Source: Janthinobacterium sp. SUN073 (lineage in GTDB: Bacteria; Pseudomonadota; Gammaproteobacteria; Burkholderiales; Burkholderiaceae_D). From it: 64,000 nt of DNA. The notes under the pieces are model-generated. The model was given only the letters and a program-made list of their open reading frames with translations, did not search any database and was not told the origin of the DNA. The stretch spans positions 53,377 to 117,376 of the forward strand of contig NZ_JAPUBT010000015.1 of assembly GCF_030397665.1 (NCBI RefSeq), in the 5' to 3' direction. Below, piece by piece: positions 1-7,664 of this stretch; positions within the stretch are counted from its first letter, which is position 1, and each line of letters starts with the position of its first letter. The position numbers were made by a program, and so were the translations under genes.

Positions 1-461
1 GCGATGGCGCCCCATGCCAGGTGCTTGGCCGTCTTCTTGAAGGCCTTGCGCACGGAGGGTCCCTGCTTGTCGAGGGCCATGCGCGCGCTGCGCGTACCCT
101 CGATGCGGCGTTCGACCCACAGGAAGATTTCCGTGTATACCGTTTGCGGGCAAGAGAACCCGCACCACACCCGCCCGGCGATGGCCGTGACGAGGAATAA
201 CAAATACGCACAGATGATCAGCAGGGCCGCCAGATAGATGAAATCCTGGGGCCACAGCACGACGCCGAAAATGTAGAACTTGCGCGTGGTCAAATCGAAC
301 AGCAGGGCTTGCCTGCCATTCCAGGTCAACCACGGCAAGCCGTAGAACGCCAGCTGGGTAAGCCATACGCATACCCATCGCCAGGTAGCGTAGCGTCCTT
401 TGGCCTCGCGAGGGTAGATCTGCTCGCGGGCCGCATACATCTTGATGACTTGAGGTTCCAT
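1..461 (-). CDS. ccoG: CcoG/FixG-type cytochrome c oxidase accessory protein (N-terminal part, cut by window edge)
   Basis: This is the last visible gene of the ccoNOQP-G series; only the first 153 codons are in the window. The product starts MEPQVIKMYAAREQIYPREA and contains three hydrophobic segments. It carries the family motif with two cysteines (VWCGFSCPQTVYTEIF, around residues 100-115), typical of the membrane-bound iron-sulfur protein FixG/CcoG. In this family CcoG reduces copper for assembly of the CuB centre of cbb3 oxidase. The ferredoxin domain expected in the C-terminal half lies outside the window. The ATG is 4 nt downstream of the ccoP stop, so translation is probably coupled. 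Family assignment is firm from motif plus position. Confidence 0.9.
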   Translation of the reverse strand, partial: MEPQVIKMYAAREQIYPREAKGRYATWRWVCVWLTQLAFYGLPWLTWNGRQALLFDLTTRKFYIFGVVLWPQDFIYLAALLIICAYLLFLVTAIAGRVWCGFSCPQTVYTEIFLWVERRIEGTRSARMALDKQGPSVRKAFKKTAKHLAWGAI

Positions 462-465
462 TACA

Positions 466-1386
466 TCATTTCACGGGCGTCTGGGGATTCGACAGGCTCC
501 AGACATACGCCGACAGCACGTGTACCTTGGACTCGCCGAGGAAATCGCTGAAGGCCGGCATGGTGTTGTTGCGTCCCTTGCGTACGGTTTCCATGATGGT
601 ATCAGCACTGCCGCCGTACAGCCAGATCTTGTCCGTCAGGTTAGGCGAACCGAGCATCTGATTGCCTTTCGCATCGGCACCGTGACAGGCCATGCAGGCG
701 CCGAACTTGGCTTTGCCCAGCACGGATTTGACGGGGTCCGAAGTGGAACCGGACAGGCTCAGCACATAATGGGCCACGTTCTCGACATCCTTTTCGGAGC
801 CCAGGGCGGCGCCCATCGGTGGCATCTGCCCATTGCGGCCATGCATGATGGTGGTCTTGATGATGTCGGGTTCACCGCCATACAGCCAGTCCTTGTCGGT
901 CAGGTTGGGGAAGCCCTTGTTGCCGCGTGCATCCGAACCGTGGCATTGCGCGCAGTAGGTCAGGAACAAACGCTGGCCGATGGCCAGTGCCTGCGGATCG
1001 GCGGCCACCGTCTTCAAGTCCTGGCTCAGGTACTTGTTGAACAGGGGACCGTAGTCGGCTTCCGCCTTCTTCAGCTCTTCCTCGTACTGGCCCGTCGATT
1101 TCCAGCCCAGGCTGCCGGCATAGGTGCCCAGGCCCGGGTACAGGAACAGATACGCCAGGGCGAAGACGATGGTGATGTAGAACAACCACATCCACCAGCG
1201 CGGCATTGGCGTGTTGAGTTCCTTCAAGTCCTCGTCCCAGACGTGGCCCGTGGTGCCGTCGGCAGGCGCGCCTTCGACCACTTTGATTTTCGACTGCGAG
1301 TACAGCAGCACGCCGCAGCCGATGATGCCCAGCAGGGACAGCACGATGATGTAGATATTCCAGAAGCCATTGGTAAAGTCAGCCAT
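466..1386 (-). CDS. ccoP: cbb3-type cytochrome c oxidase subunit III (dihaem cytochrome c)
   Basis: The 306-residue protein passes electrons through two c-type haems to the catalytic subunit of the high-affinity cbb3 oxidase. It has two N-terminal membrane segments (about residues 9-30 and 64-84). Two CxxCH haem sites follow, CAQCH at 145-149 and CMACH at 231-235, each with a downstream Met in a QMPP/TMPAF context. Length and layout match the family. Its start overlaps the ccoQ end by 8 nt and its stop lies 4 nt before ccoG. The protein acts on the periplasmic face of the inner membrane. Expression should follow the FNR box upstream of ccoN. Confidence 0.97.
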   Translation of the reverse strand: MADFTNGFWNIYIIVLSLLGIIGCGVLLYSQSKIKVVEGAPADGTTGHVWDEDLKELNTPMPRWWMWLFYITIVFALAYLFLYPGLGTYAGSLGWKSTGQYEEELKKAEADYGPLFNKYLSQDLKTVAADPQALAIGQRLFLTYCAQCHGSDARGNKGFPNLTDKDWLYGGEPDIIKTTIMHGRNGQMPPMGAALGSEKDVENVAHYVLSLSGSTSDPVKSVLGKAKFGACMACHGADAKGNQMLGSPNLTDKIWLYGGSADTIMETVRKGRNNTMPAFSDFLGESKVHVLSAYVWSLSNPQTPVK

Positions 1387-1579
1387 GGTTGCGCTCCCCT
1401 TGTGCCGGTGCGGCGTCGGCCGCGTAGTCGAGCGCCTCGTCGTCGAACGGCAGGCGCGCCGCCGCGTCGAAGTCGCTATTGCTGCGGCTGAACGTCCACC
1501 ACAGGATGCCTACGAACGTCGTAAAGGAAACCACCGTCATGACGCTGCTGGCGCTGTCAAACAGGTTTTCGATTGCCAT
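1379..1579 (-). CDS. ccoQ: cbb3-type cytochrome c oxidase subunit CcoQ
   Basis: This 66-residue protein has a single membrane helix (about residues 13-29, VMTVVSFTTFVGILWWTFS) followed by an acidic cytoplasmic tail. That is the usual form of CcoQ/FixQ, the small subunit that stabilises the cbb3 complex. It starts one base after the ccoO stop and overlaps ccoP by 8 nt, so the ccoOQP genes look translationally coupled. Sequence conservation in CcoQ is low; size, topology and position between ccoO and ccoP decide the call. Confidence 0.92.
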   Translation of the reverse strand: MAIENLFDSASSVMTVVSFTTFVGILWWTFSRSNSDFDAAARLPFDDEALDYAADAAPAQGERNHG

Positions 1580-1580
1580 G

Positions 1581-2195
1581 CTAATTCCTTGTTTTGATTA
1601 ATGTACCGAGGCCTTGCAGATAGGCGACCAGGGCGTCTTCTTCCGTCTTGTCCTGCAGCTGCGCCGGGCCGGCGGTGATTTCCGCATCGCTGTACGGCTG
1701 GCCCAGGCGTTGCAGGGCGCGCATCTTCGGCATGATGTCGTCAGGCACCAGCTTGGTCTTTGCCAGCCATGGGTAGGCCGGCATGTTCGACTCGGGTACC
1801 ACGTCGCGCGGGTTGTTCAAGTGCGTGCGGTGCCATTCATCGCTGTAGCGGGCGCCCACGCGGGCCAGATCCGGCCCCGTGCGCTTGGAACCCCACTGGA
1901 ACGGACGGTCGTAGACGAACTCGCCAGCGACCGAATAGTGGCCATAGCGTTCCGTTTCCGCGCGCAGCGGACGCACCATCTGCGAATGGCAGTTGTAGCA
2001 GCCTTCGCGCACGTAAATGTCGCGGCCCGCCAGGCGCAGCGGCGAATACGGCTTCAGGCCGGCGACCGGCTCCGTCGTGCTCTTCTGGAAGAACAGGGGA
2101 ACGATCTCGACGGCGCCGCCGATGCTGATCACTACCGTGACCAGGGCGATCAGCAGCCAGGGGTTTCTCTCAATCCATGCATGTGAAAATTTCAT
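1581..2195 (-). CDS. ccoO: cbb3-type cytochrome c oxidase subunit II (monohaem cytochrome c)
   Basis: The 204-residue protein has one N-terminal membrane anchor (about residues 13-36). Its single haem c site is CYNCHSQ (Cys66, Cys69, His70), and a likely axial Met lies at 138 in ESNMPAYPWL. This is the membrane-anchored monohaem subunit that relays electrons from CcoP to CcoN. The gene begins 15 nt after the ccoN stop. Length and motifs are as expected for the family and nothing looks damaged. Confidence 0.97.
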   Translation of the reverse strand: MKFSHAWIERNPWLLIALVTVVISIGGAVEIVPLFFQKSTTEPVAGLKPYSPLRLAGRDIYVREGCYNCHSQMVRPLRAETERYGHYSVAGEFVYDRPFQWGSKRTGPDLARVGARYSDEWHRTHLNNPRDVVPESNMPAYPWLAKTKLVPDDIMPKMRALQRLGQPYSDAEITAGPAQLQDKTEEDALVAYLQGLGTLIKTRN

Positions 2196-2210
2196 TTGCT
2201 TTCGCTCCTA

Positions 2211-3638
2211 TCAGGCGTGCGCCGCGTTCAGTTCCGGAATGCGGGCGACGGGGAGTTTGCTGCCGCGCAAGGTCATCCAGGTGTTGTAGCCCATGATGCA
2301 CATACCCGACAGGTACAGCAGGCCACCGGCCACGCGTACCACGTAGTACGGATACGTTGCTTTCACGCTCTCGACAAAGGTGTAGGTCAGGGTGCCGTCC
2401 GGATTGACCGCACGCCACATCAGACCCTGCATCACGCCGGCGATCCACATTGCGGCGATGTACAGCACGATGCCGATGGTGGCCACCCAGAAGTGCACGT
2501 CGACCAGACGCGTGCTGTGCATCTGCGTGCGGCCCGCCAGGCGTGGCAGCAGATAGTAGATCGAACCCATGGTGATGAAGCCCACCCAGCCCAAGGCGCC
2601 CGCATGCACGTGGGCAACGGTCCAGTCGGTGTAGTGCGACAGCGAGTTGATGGTCTTGATCGACATCATCGGACCTTCGAAGGTGGCGATACCGTAGAAC
2701 GACAGCGAGACGATCATGAATTTCAGGATCGGATCGGTGCGCAGCTTGTGCCAGGCGCCCGACAGGGTCATGATGCCGTTGATCATGCCGCCCCAGCTTG
2801 GTGCAAGCAGGACCAGCGAGAAGACCATGCCGATCGATTGTGTCCAGTCAGGCAATGCCGTGTAGTGCAGGTGATGCGGGCCCGCCCACATGTAGGTGAA
2901 GATCAGCGCCCAGAAGTGGACGATGGACAGGCGGTACGAGTACACGGGGCGCTCGGCCTGTTTCGGGATGAAGTAGTAGACCATGCCCAGGTAGCCGGCG
3001 GTCAGGATGAAACCCACCGCGTTATGGCCGTACCACCACTGGATCATGGCGTCCTGCACGCCCGCATAGGCGGAATACGACTTGGTGAACGAGGCTGGCA
3101 TGACGGCGCCATTGACCACGTGCAAAATCGTCACGGCCAGGATGTAGGCGCCGAAGAACCAGTTGGCCACGTAGATGTGCTTGACCTTGCGCTTGATCAG
3201 TGTGCCGAAGAACACGATGGCGTAAGCGATCCAGACGACGGCGATGAGGATGGCGATAGGCCATTCCAGCTCGGCGTATTCCTTGCCGCGCGTCAGGCCC
3301 ATGGGCAGGCTGACGACCGCGCACAGGATCACCGCTTGCCAGCCCCAGAAGGTGAAGGCGGCCAGTTTGTCGGAAAACAGGCGCACCTGGCAGGTGCGTT
3401 GTACAACGTAGTACGAGGTGGCGAACAGGCCGCAGATGCCGAAGGCGAAAATCACCGCATTCGTGTGCAGCGGACGCAAGCGTCCGTATGTCAGCCATGG
3501 TATGTCGAGGTTCAGGGCAGGCCAGGCCAGCTGAGCGGCGATGATAACGCCAACCAGCATGCCGATGATGCCCCATACCACAGTAGCGACCGCGAATTGC
3601 TTCACGATCTTGTAGTTATAGTTCAGCGATTGATCCAC
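2211..3638 (-). CDS. ccoN: cbb3-type cytochrome c oxidase subunit I (catalytic)
   Basis: This 475-residue haem-copper oxidase subunit reduces oxygen to water at very low oxygen tension and pumps protons. About twelve membrane helices are visible. Candidate haem and copper ligands include His58 in LHTNAVIFAFG, the WWYGHNAVGF segment near residue 207, and the His pair in AHVHAGALGWVGF near 345. It is the first gene of ccoNOQP-G. A perfect FNR/Anr palindrome is centred about 75 nt upstream of the ATG. In related genomes ccoS is usually the next gene upstream (recalled, not checked); here a plus-strand effector pair intervenes. Confidence 0.97.
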   Translation of the reverse strand: MDQSLNYNYKIVKQFAVATVVWGIIGMLVGVIIAAQLAWPALNLDIPWLTYGRLRPLHTNAVIFAFGICGLFATSYYVVQRTCQVRLFSDKLAAFTFWGWQAVILCAVVSLPMGLTRGKEYAELEWPIAILIAVVWIAYAIVFFGTLIKRKVKHIYVANWFFGAYILAVTILHVVNGAVMPASFTKSYSAYAGVQDAMIQWWYGHNAVGFILTAGYLGMVYYFIPKQAERPVYSYRLSIVHFWALIFTYMWAGPHHLHYTALPDWTQSIGMVFSLVLLAPSWGGMINGIMTLSGAWHKLRTDPILKFMIVSLSFYGIATFEGPMMSIKTINSLSHYTDWTVAHVHAGALGWVGFITMGSIYYLLPRLAGRTQMHSTRLVDVHFWVATIGIVLYIAAMWIAGVMQGLMWRAVNPDGTLTYTFVESVKATYPYYVVRVAGGLLYLSGMCIMGYNTWMTLRGSKLPVARIPELNAAHA

Positions 3639-3706
3639 AAAGACTCTCCCTGGAATTACTATTTATGATGGTGGCCAGAGAGTAAGTGTTTGACCGCGAA
3701 AAAACT

Positions 3707-3720
3707 TTGATGTGGATCAA
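3707..3720 (-). promoter_or_regulatory. FNR/Anr box upstream of ccoN
   Basis: The sequence TTGATGTGGATCAA is a perfect match to the FNR/Anr/FixK consensus TTGAT-N4-ATCAA. Its centre is about 75 nt before the ccoN start codon, a position compatible with activation near -41.5 if transcription starts roughly 30-35 nt upstream of ATG. It implies induction of ccoNOQP-G under low oxygen. Because it lies between divergent genes it could also influence the effector gene that starts at about 3885, but no activator-type spacing on that side is evident. Confidence 0.88.
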
Positions 3721-3884
3721 AATTCCCCGGATGAAATAAGCGTAGCGAACTGGCATCGAAATAAAGCGATATTTCGGTCAAAAAAGCCATGCAAGATCCC
3801 TGCAAGCGCTGGCTTGACATGGCGTAAAACGTGCGTGGAGGCAATGGCTTAGAGTGGCTAGTCCAGACATGTCCAAGGCCCGCC

Positions 3885-6020
3885 ATGGAAGACCCCGAAC
3901 GCCGCGATTCGTTTGATGCCCAGGTGGACCTGGTCGTCGGCAAGGCCGAGGGCACGACCCTGTTCGATCACGGCAAGCTCGCTTGCCTGGTGCAGGCGCC
4001 GTCGCCGGGCATCGTCATCTTCGTGCATGGCGTCAATTCCGAGGGCGAGTGGTACCGCGCCGCCGAAGCCGGCCTGTGCGCCGGCCTGAACACGCGCATG
4101 AAGCGCTGCGACGAGCACATGGCGCATGCCACGGCGCAGGGCGGGCAACTGACGCCGGTGGCTTATCGAAGCGAACTGAGCGATGACGGCTATGTCGATC
4201 CCGACTATACGGCCAGCACCTTCATCGGGCCGCAAGCGCATTTCTCGCCCGTGATCCAGTTCCGCTGGGGCTACAAGGCCAGCGACAAGGAGTTGCAGGC
4301 GTATGGCGATTCGGTCTACCTGAACGAACACGCTTACTGGGGCGGCGGCCCGTTCGCCAATGGCTGCTCATCGCTGCCGGATCTGTGGGGCGAGGGCTTG
4401 TCGGACGCCCTCTTCCTGTTCATCCATATCGAGCATCTGAATCCCGTCAACGACCGCATCGTGTATGCCTGCCCGCCACGCCCCTACTTCGTGCTGGCGG
4501 CTTTGCGCCTGGCGCACCTGGTGGCGGCCATCCGCCGGCAGCAGGCCGATGTGCCGATTACCCTCGTCTGCCACAGCCAGGGCAATATGGTGGGCATGGC
4601 GGCGGCGTTTCTGGGCAACAAGATGGCTGACGTGAAAGATGCGGCAGGCAAAAGCGGCCGTTGCGTGGCCGATACTTATGTATTGTGCAACCCTCCGTAC
4701 AGCCTGTTACGCAGAAACGACACGGAAGGCTGGCTGCAGGGGCAAGTCAGGGATGTCGATGGCAATGTGGGCCGGCAAAGCGGCGAGGCGCGCCGCCAGA
4801 CCCTGGTGGCATTTTTCGACATCGTGCGCGGCCAGGCCAAGGAGCCGCCCCTGTCTGCCGCCTTGGCGTGCATGGCCGCCAACGTGCGCCATGATTTCAC
4901 GCTGGACAAGGACCGGGCCGCCTATGCCTGCGGCCCGCAGCCGACGACGCGCGGCCGCGTCACCCTGTATTGCAATCCGCACGACCAGGTGATTTCCGCC
5001 ACGCCCATCCAGGGCATCGGCTGGTTGGGTCTCAGCGCCGAACAGATCAAGGCCACGCGCGGCGACGGTGTGTTTACCCAGCGCGTGTTTGCGCAGGGCT
5101 TTCCCGTTGGCCAGCGTGGCGATTATGACTATTGGAGCAACCACTATCGCCAGCCCGCGCGGGGCAGCGCCGATTTCTGGCATCCTCATTCGCCGATCTC
5201 CAAATACGATCCAGACAAGGGCGTGCGCGCCAGCACCAGCGCGGCCGGCAAGGCGGCGAGCGTGCGCACGGCCGCCGCCATGTCGGCCCTCATGAAGACG
5301 CTGAAGACCCCCATCAATGCCGTGCCGCCCGATGACTGGCGCATCCCCGTGACGGCGCCCGCCTTGCCGGAAGTGTTTACACCGCAGGCCGTGCGCTTTG
5401 GCGTACCTAGTCCGCAGTTCGACCAGAATCTCGATCCGCCTGGCACGCACCGCCATGCGGGCAAGGCACGTCAGAAAGGCGAGCCGTATGCCGATACAAG
5501 CGTGGGCGGCACGCCGCAGGGCGACCGCGATACCGAGGCGGCACTGCGCTACGAAGACCATGCCCGCCTGCGCATGAAGGCCCGCCGCGGGAAGCTCGAC
5601 GGCCTTGACGGCAAGGCGATGATGGAAGACGACCTGTCCACCGCCACGCCGGAATATTTGGAATGGCGCAAGCAGGAAATCCAGGGGCAACTGGCGGCCA
5701 CCTGCGACACGCATGCCACCGACCACTCCACCATCCTGACCAATTCCTGGCACGCTGAAAAGGCGCTGGCGTATGACGTGGCGATTGGGGTCGGTCATAT
5801 TGGTGAGAAGGCGATGCTACAACTGCGCATTGCGGCAGATTGGCGTTTGTCTAAGGGGCTGGATGAAAGTCATCCAAACAAATTGTTTGGTGAGTATTTT
5901 TATACAGGGCAGTTTAAGGAAATACCACTATTGGATTGGGTTAAGAGCGATGGCAGCGCAGGCGCCATGCCTTCCGAAATTGTGGATGAACGTATGTACA
6001 AGCGCCCGGAGACATCCTGA
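3885..6020 (+). CDS. Tle3-type T6SS lipase effector (alpha/beta hydrolase with DUF3274-like tail)
   Basis: The product (711 residues from this ATG) is a predicted toxic phospholipase delivered by a type VI secretion system. It shows an alpha/beta-hydrolase core: oxyanion motif FVHGVNSEGEWY (residues 47-58) and nucleophile elbow VCHSQGNMVG, with Ser231 in a C-H-S-Q-G variant of GxSxG. A late acidic/His segment LYCNPHDQVIS follows, and then a long C-terminal region of the kind called DUF3274 in Tle3 proteins. There is no signal peptide, as expected for T6SS cargo. An in-frame GTG at 3831 would add 18 residues; neither start has a good ribosome site. The downstream Tla3-like gene overlaps by one base. 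The last 80 codons are AT-richer than the rest. No VgrG or T6SS structural gene is nearby. Family call rests on motifs plus the partner gene. Confidence 0.78.
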   Translation: MEDPERRDSFDAQVDLVVGKAEGTTLFDHGKLACLVQAPSPGIVIFVHGVNSEGEWYRAAEAGLCAGLNTRMKRCDEHMAHATAQGGQLTPVAYRSELSDDGYVDPDYTASTFIGPQAHFSPVIQFRWGYKASDKELQAYGDSVYLNEHAYWGGGPFANGCSSLPDLWGEGLSDALFLFIHIEHLNPVNDRIVYACPPRPYFVLAALRLAHLVAAIRRQQADVPITLVCHSQGNMVGMAAAFLGNKMADVKDAAGKSGRCVADTYVLCNPPYSLLRRNDTEGWLQGQVRDVDGNVGRQSGEARRQTLVAFFDIVRGQAKEPPLSAALACMAANVRHDFTLDKDRAAYACGPQPTTRGRVTLYCNPHDQVISATPIQGIGWLGLSAEQIKATRGDGVFTQRVFAQGFPVGQRGDYDYWSNHYRQPARGSADFWHPHSPISKYDPDKGVRASTSAAGKAASVRTAAAMSALMKTLKTPINAVPPDDWRIPVTAPALPEVFTPQAVRFGVPSPQFDQNLDPPGTHRHAGKARQKGEPYADTSVGGTPQGDRDTEAALRYEDHARLRMKARRGKLDGLDGKAMMEDDLSTATPEYLEWRKQEIQGQLAATCDTHATDHSTILTNSWHAEKALAYDVAIGVGHIGEKAMLQLRIAADWRLSKGLDESHPNKLFGEYFYTGQFKEIPLLDWVKSDGSAGAMPSEIVDERMYKRPETS

Positions 6021-6154
6021 TGTACAACTTGATTGCTACTCTTCCGCGCAGGCTGGGCTGGAGCATCTTTGTTTTCAGTCTTGCGTCTGGTATTGCACTT
6101 TGGTCGGTATTGCAGGCCCCGCCAGTCGACGTTCCTCTTGAAGAAGGATTGCTG

Positions 6155-7492
6155 ATGAAACGACTATTATTGATGCCGGCATTGCTGGCGCTTACCGTGC
6201 TTTTTTTAACGTCGGCCTGCGCCAGCAAGACGCCTGTCGCTGCACCGGTTGCCGCCGTCATCCCTGCTGCGCCCGAGCAGCCGTACATGGCGCAAGTCGT
6301 GGGCGTGCAGTGGCTCAATCCCCTACAGCGGCGCGACTATCCGACTGAATGGCAACTGTTGTGGACACTGGGCCTGGCGAAGCCAAACAAGGACGATAGC
6401 AAAGTGAAAGAGAACCCCGTGCGTTTTGGCAAGGTGCAATCGATAGGCATGATTGCCTATGGTAATGATGGGACAGAAACCTTTAAAGGCTACCATCACA
6501 AATACATTACCGAGTTGATTTATCTTTTCCGGGATATCTACTTTTCTAGCAAAGAGTATTTTTACAATGCGCACTCGCTGACCGACAAATCCACGCGCCG
6601 CGAACTGGCTGGCATCCACGTTGAGTACGCGCTGCCTGCGGGACGTCTCGATCCCATAGAAGCCGGAGAATATGTGCAGGATACAATCAGGCGCGCCTTC
6701 AGCATCGGCAACCCCTCCTTCCCCGATTCCTGGACCACGGCCACGCCGCCCGACGTGCGCGTCACCATGGGCGGTGCCAATGCGGGCTTTACGTCCCTGG
6801 CGGCGGGGCTGGCTTACCTGCAGGCCAATCCCGACAAGACCGTGTGGGTGATGAACTGGGATGCGCCCAGCTATCCGCCGAAAGATGAGCAGATCAATGA
6901 AAACATGGTCTTGCTGGTGCTGGCCGGCCCCGGCTATCAGACGGACCGCGCGCCGCTGGCCTGGCTGGGCTTTCCCGCCACGCGCAAGGTCGCCGATTTT
7001 ACCGCCGGCAAGGGACAGTCCCCGCGCACCGTGCAGGCCTGGAGCGCTGCCATCGACGCTGCCGCCCGGAATGCGCAATTGAACGACGACGCCATCGGCT
7101 ACGTCATCCACGATGCGGGCAGCACCTATCCGGTCTCGTCAGAACGGCTCGGCCCGCTGGCGCAAAGCCTGACGCAGCAATTGCCCGACTTTGATTTCAA
7201 CAAGCAGACGTTCAATATGCCGGCGCTGCTGGGCGAGACGGGCGCCGGCACGGCGCTGACCAACGTGGCGCTGGCCATCGGCTATGCCAACCACGTGGGC
7301 TGGCCCGTGCTGGTGGCGGGCAGCAGCGATAGCGAGAGTTTGACTGCTGTGGTGGTGGCGCCGCCGGCCGTGGTGCGGCCCGTCGACCACGAACAGCCGT
7401 GGTTCCGCGCACGTGGCGGCAATACCGTGTTTTTACCGTGGTGGGGCCGGCGCTTCGATGCGCGGCCGGGGTCGCAAGGCTATTCGCGTTGA
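6155..7492 (+). CDS. Tla3-like (DUF2875) lipoprotein, partner of the Tle3 effector
   Basis: In Pseudomonas aeruginosa a DUF2875 protein, Tla3, loads the lipase Tle3 onto VgrG; related lipoproteins next to tle3 may instead act in immunity. This product resembles that family in its middle and C-terminal parts (DVRVTMGGANAGFTSLAAG and ATRKVADFTAGKG regions). The chosen ATG is preceded by AAGAAGGA and gives a lipoprotein signal, MKRLLLMPALLALTVLFLTSAC. An in-frame upstream ATG at 6020 overlaps the effector stop and would add 45 residues with a second hydrophobic segment. Base composition is patchy, with AT-rich stretches at about 6385-6600. The 3' end overlaps the convergent ccoS by 13 bp. Whether it is adaptor or immunity cannot be decided from sequence. 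Confidence 0.7.
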   Translation: MKRLLLMPALLALTVLFLTSACASKTPVAAPVAAVIPAAPEQPYMAQVVGVQWLNPLQRRDYPTEWQLLWTLGLAKPNKDDSKVKENPVRFGKVQSIGMIAYGNDGTETFKGYHHKYITELIYLFRDIYFSSKEYFYNAHSLTDKSTRRELAGIHVEYALPAGRLDPIEAGEYVQDTIRRAFSIGNPSFPDSWTTATPPDVRVTMGGANAGFTSLAAGLAYLQANPDKTVWVMNWDAPSYPPKDEQINENMVLLVLAGPGYQTDRAPLAWLGFPATRKVADFTAGKGQSPRTVQAWSAAIDAAARNAQLNDDAIGYVIHDAGSTYPVSSERLGPLAQSLTQQLPDFDFNKQTFNMPALLGETGAGTALTNVALAIGYANHVGWPVLVAGSSDSESLTAVVVAPPAVVRPVDHEQPWFRARGGNTVFLPWWGRRFDARPGSQGYSR

Positions 7493-7662
7493 GTGGCCGG
7501 AGGGGCGGCCGCTTCCGGCGGCGTATCGTCGTCCTGCAGCACGCGCAGGCCCGGTCCGACGAGGTCGTCGAACTGGCCGCTGTCCGAGGCCGTGAAATAC
7601 ACCCACAGCGCGATGAAGACGACCACGACGCTTAAGGGGATGAGGAGGTACAGTGCTTCCAT
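7480..7662 (-). CDS. ccoS: cbb3 oxidase maturation protein CcoS
   Basis: This 60-residue protein has one N-terminal membrane helix (about residues 3-27) and the CcoS-type FTASDSGQFDDLVGPGLRVLQDD segment. CcoS is needed for cofactor insertion into cbb3 oxidase. The gene begins 2 nt after the ccoI stop, so the two are co-transcribed. Its 3' end overlaps the convergent Tla3-like gene by 13 bp. Separation from ccoN by an inserted plus-strand cassette is unusual. Confidence 0.92.
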   Translation of the reverse strand: MEALYLLIPLSVVVVFIALWVYFTASDSGQFDDLVGPGLRVLQDDDTPPEAAAPPATQRE

Positions 7663-7664
7663 GT

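Noticed and set aside
520..1491. Long open frame on the plus strand opposite ccoP/ccoQ
   Set aside because: It is a high-GC shadow of ccoP; the translation is His/Arg/Gln/Val-rich with no domain, and the minus-strand genes are certain.
2196..3668. 490-codon plus-strand frame opposite ccoN
   Set aside because: It mirrors ccoN exactly and has an amino-acid composition typical of antisense frames (His/Gln/Asp/Arg-rich); no ribosome site or motif.
3707..3884. FNR box as activator site of the effector gene
   Set aside because: The distance of over 160 nt to the likely start and lack of a promoter at proper spacing make ccoN the clear target; effect on the effector remains open only as a side possibility.
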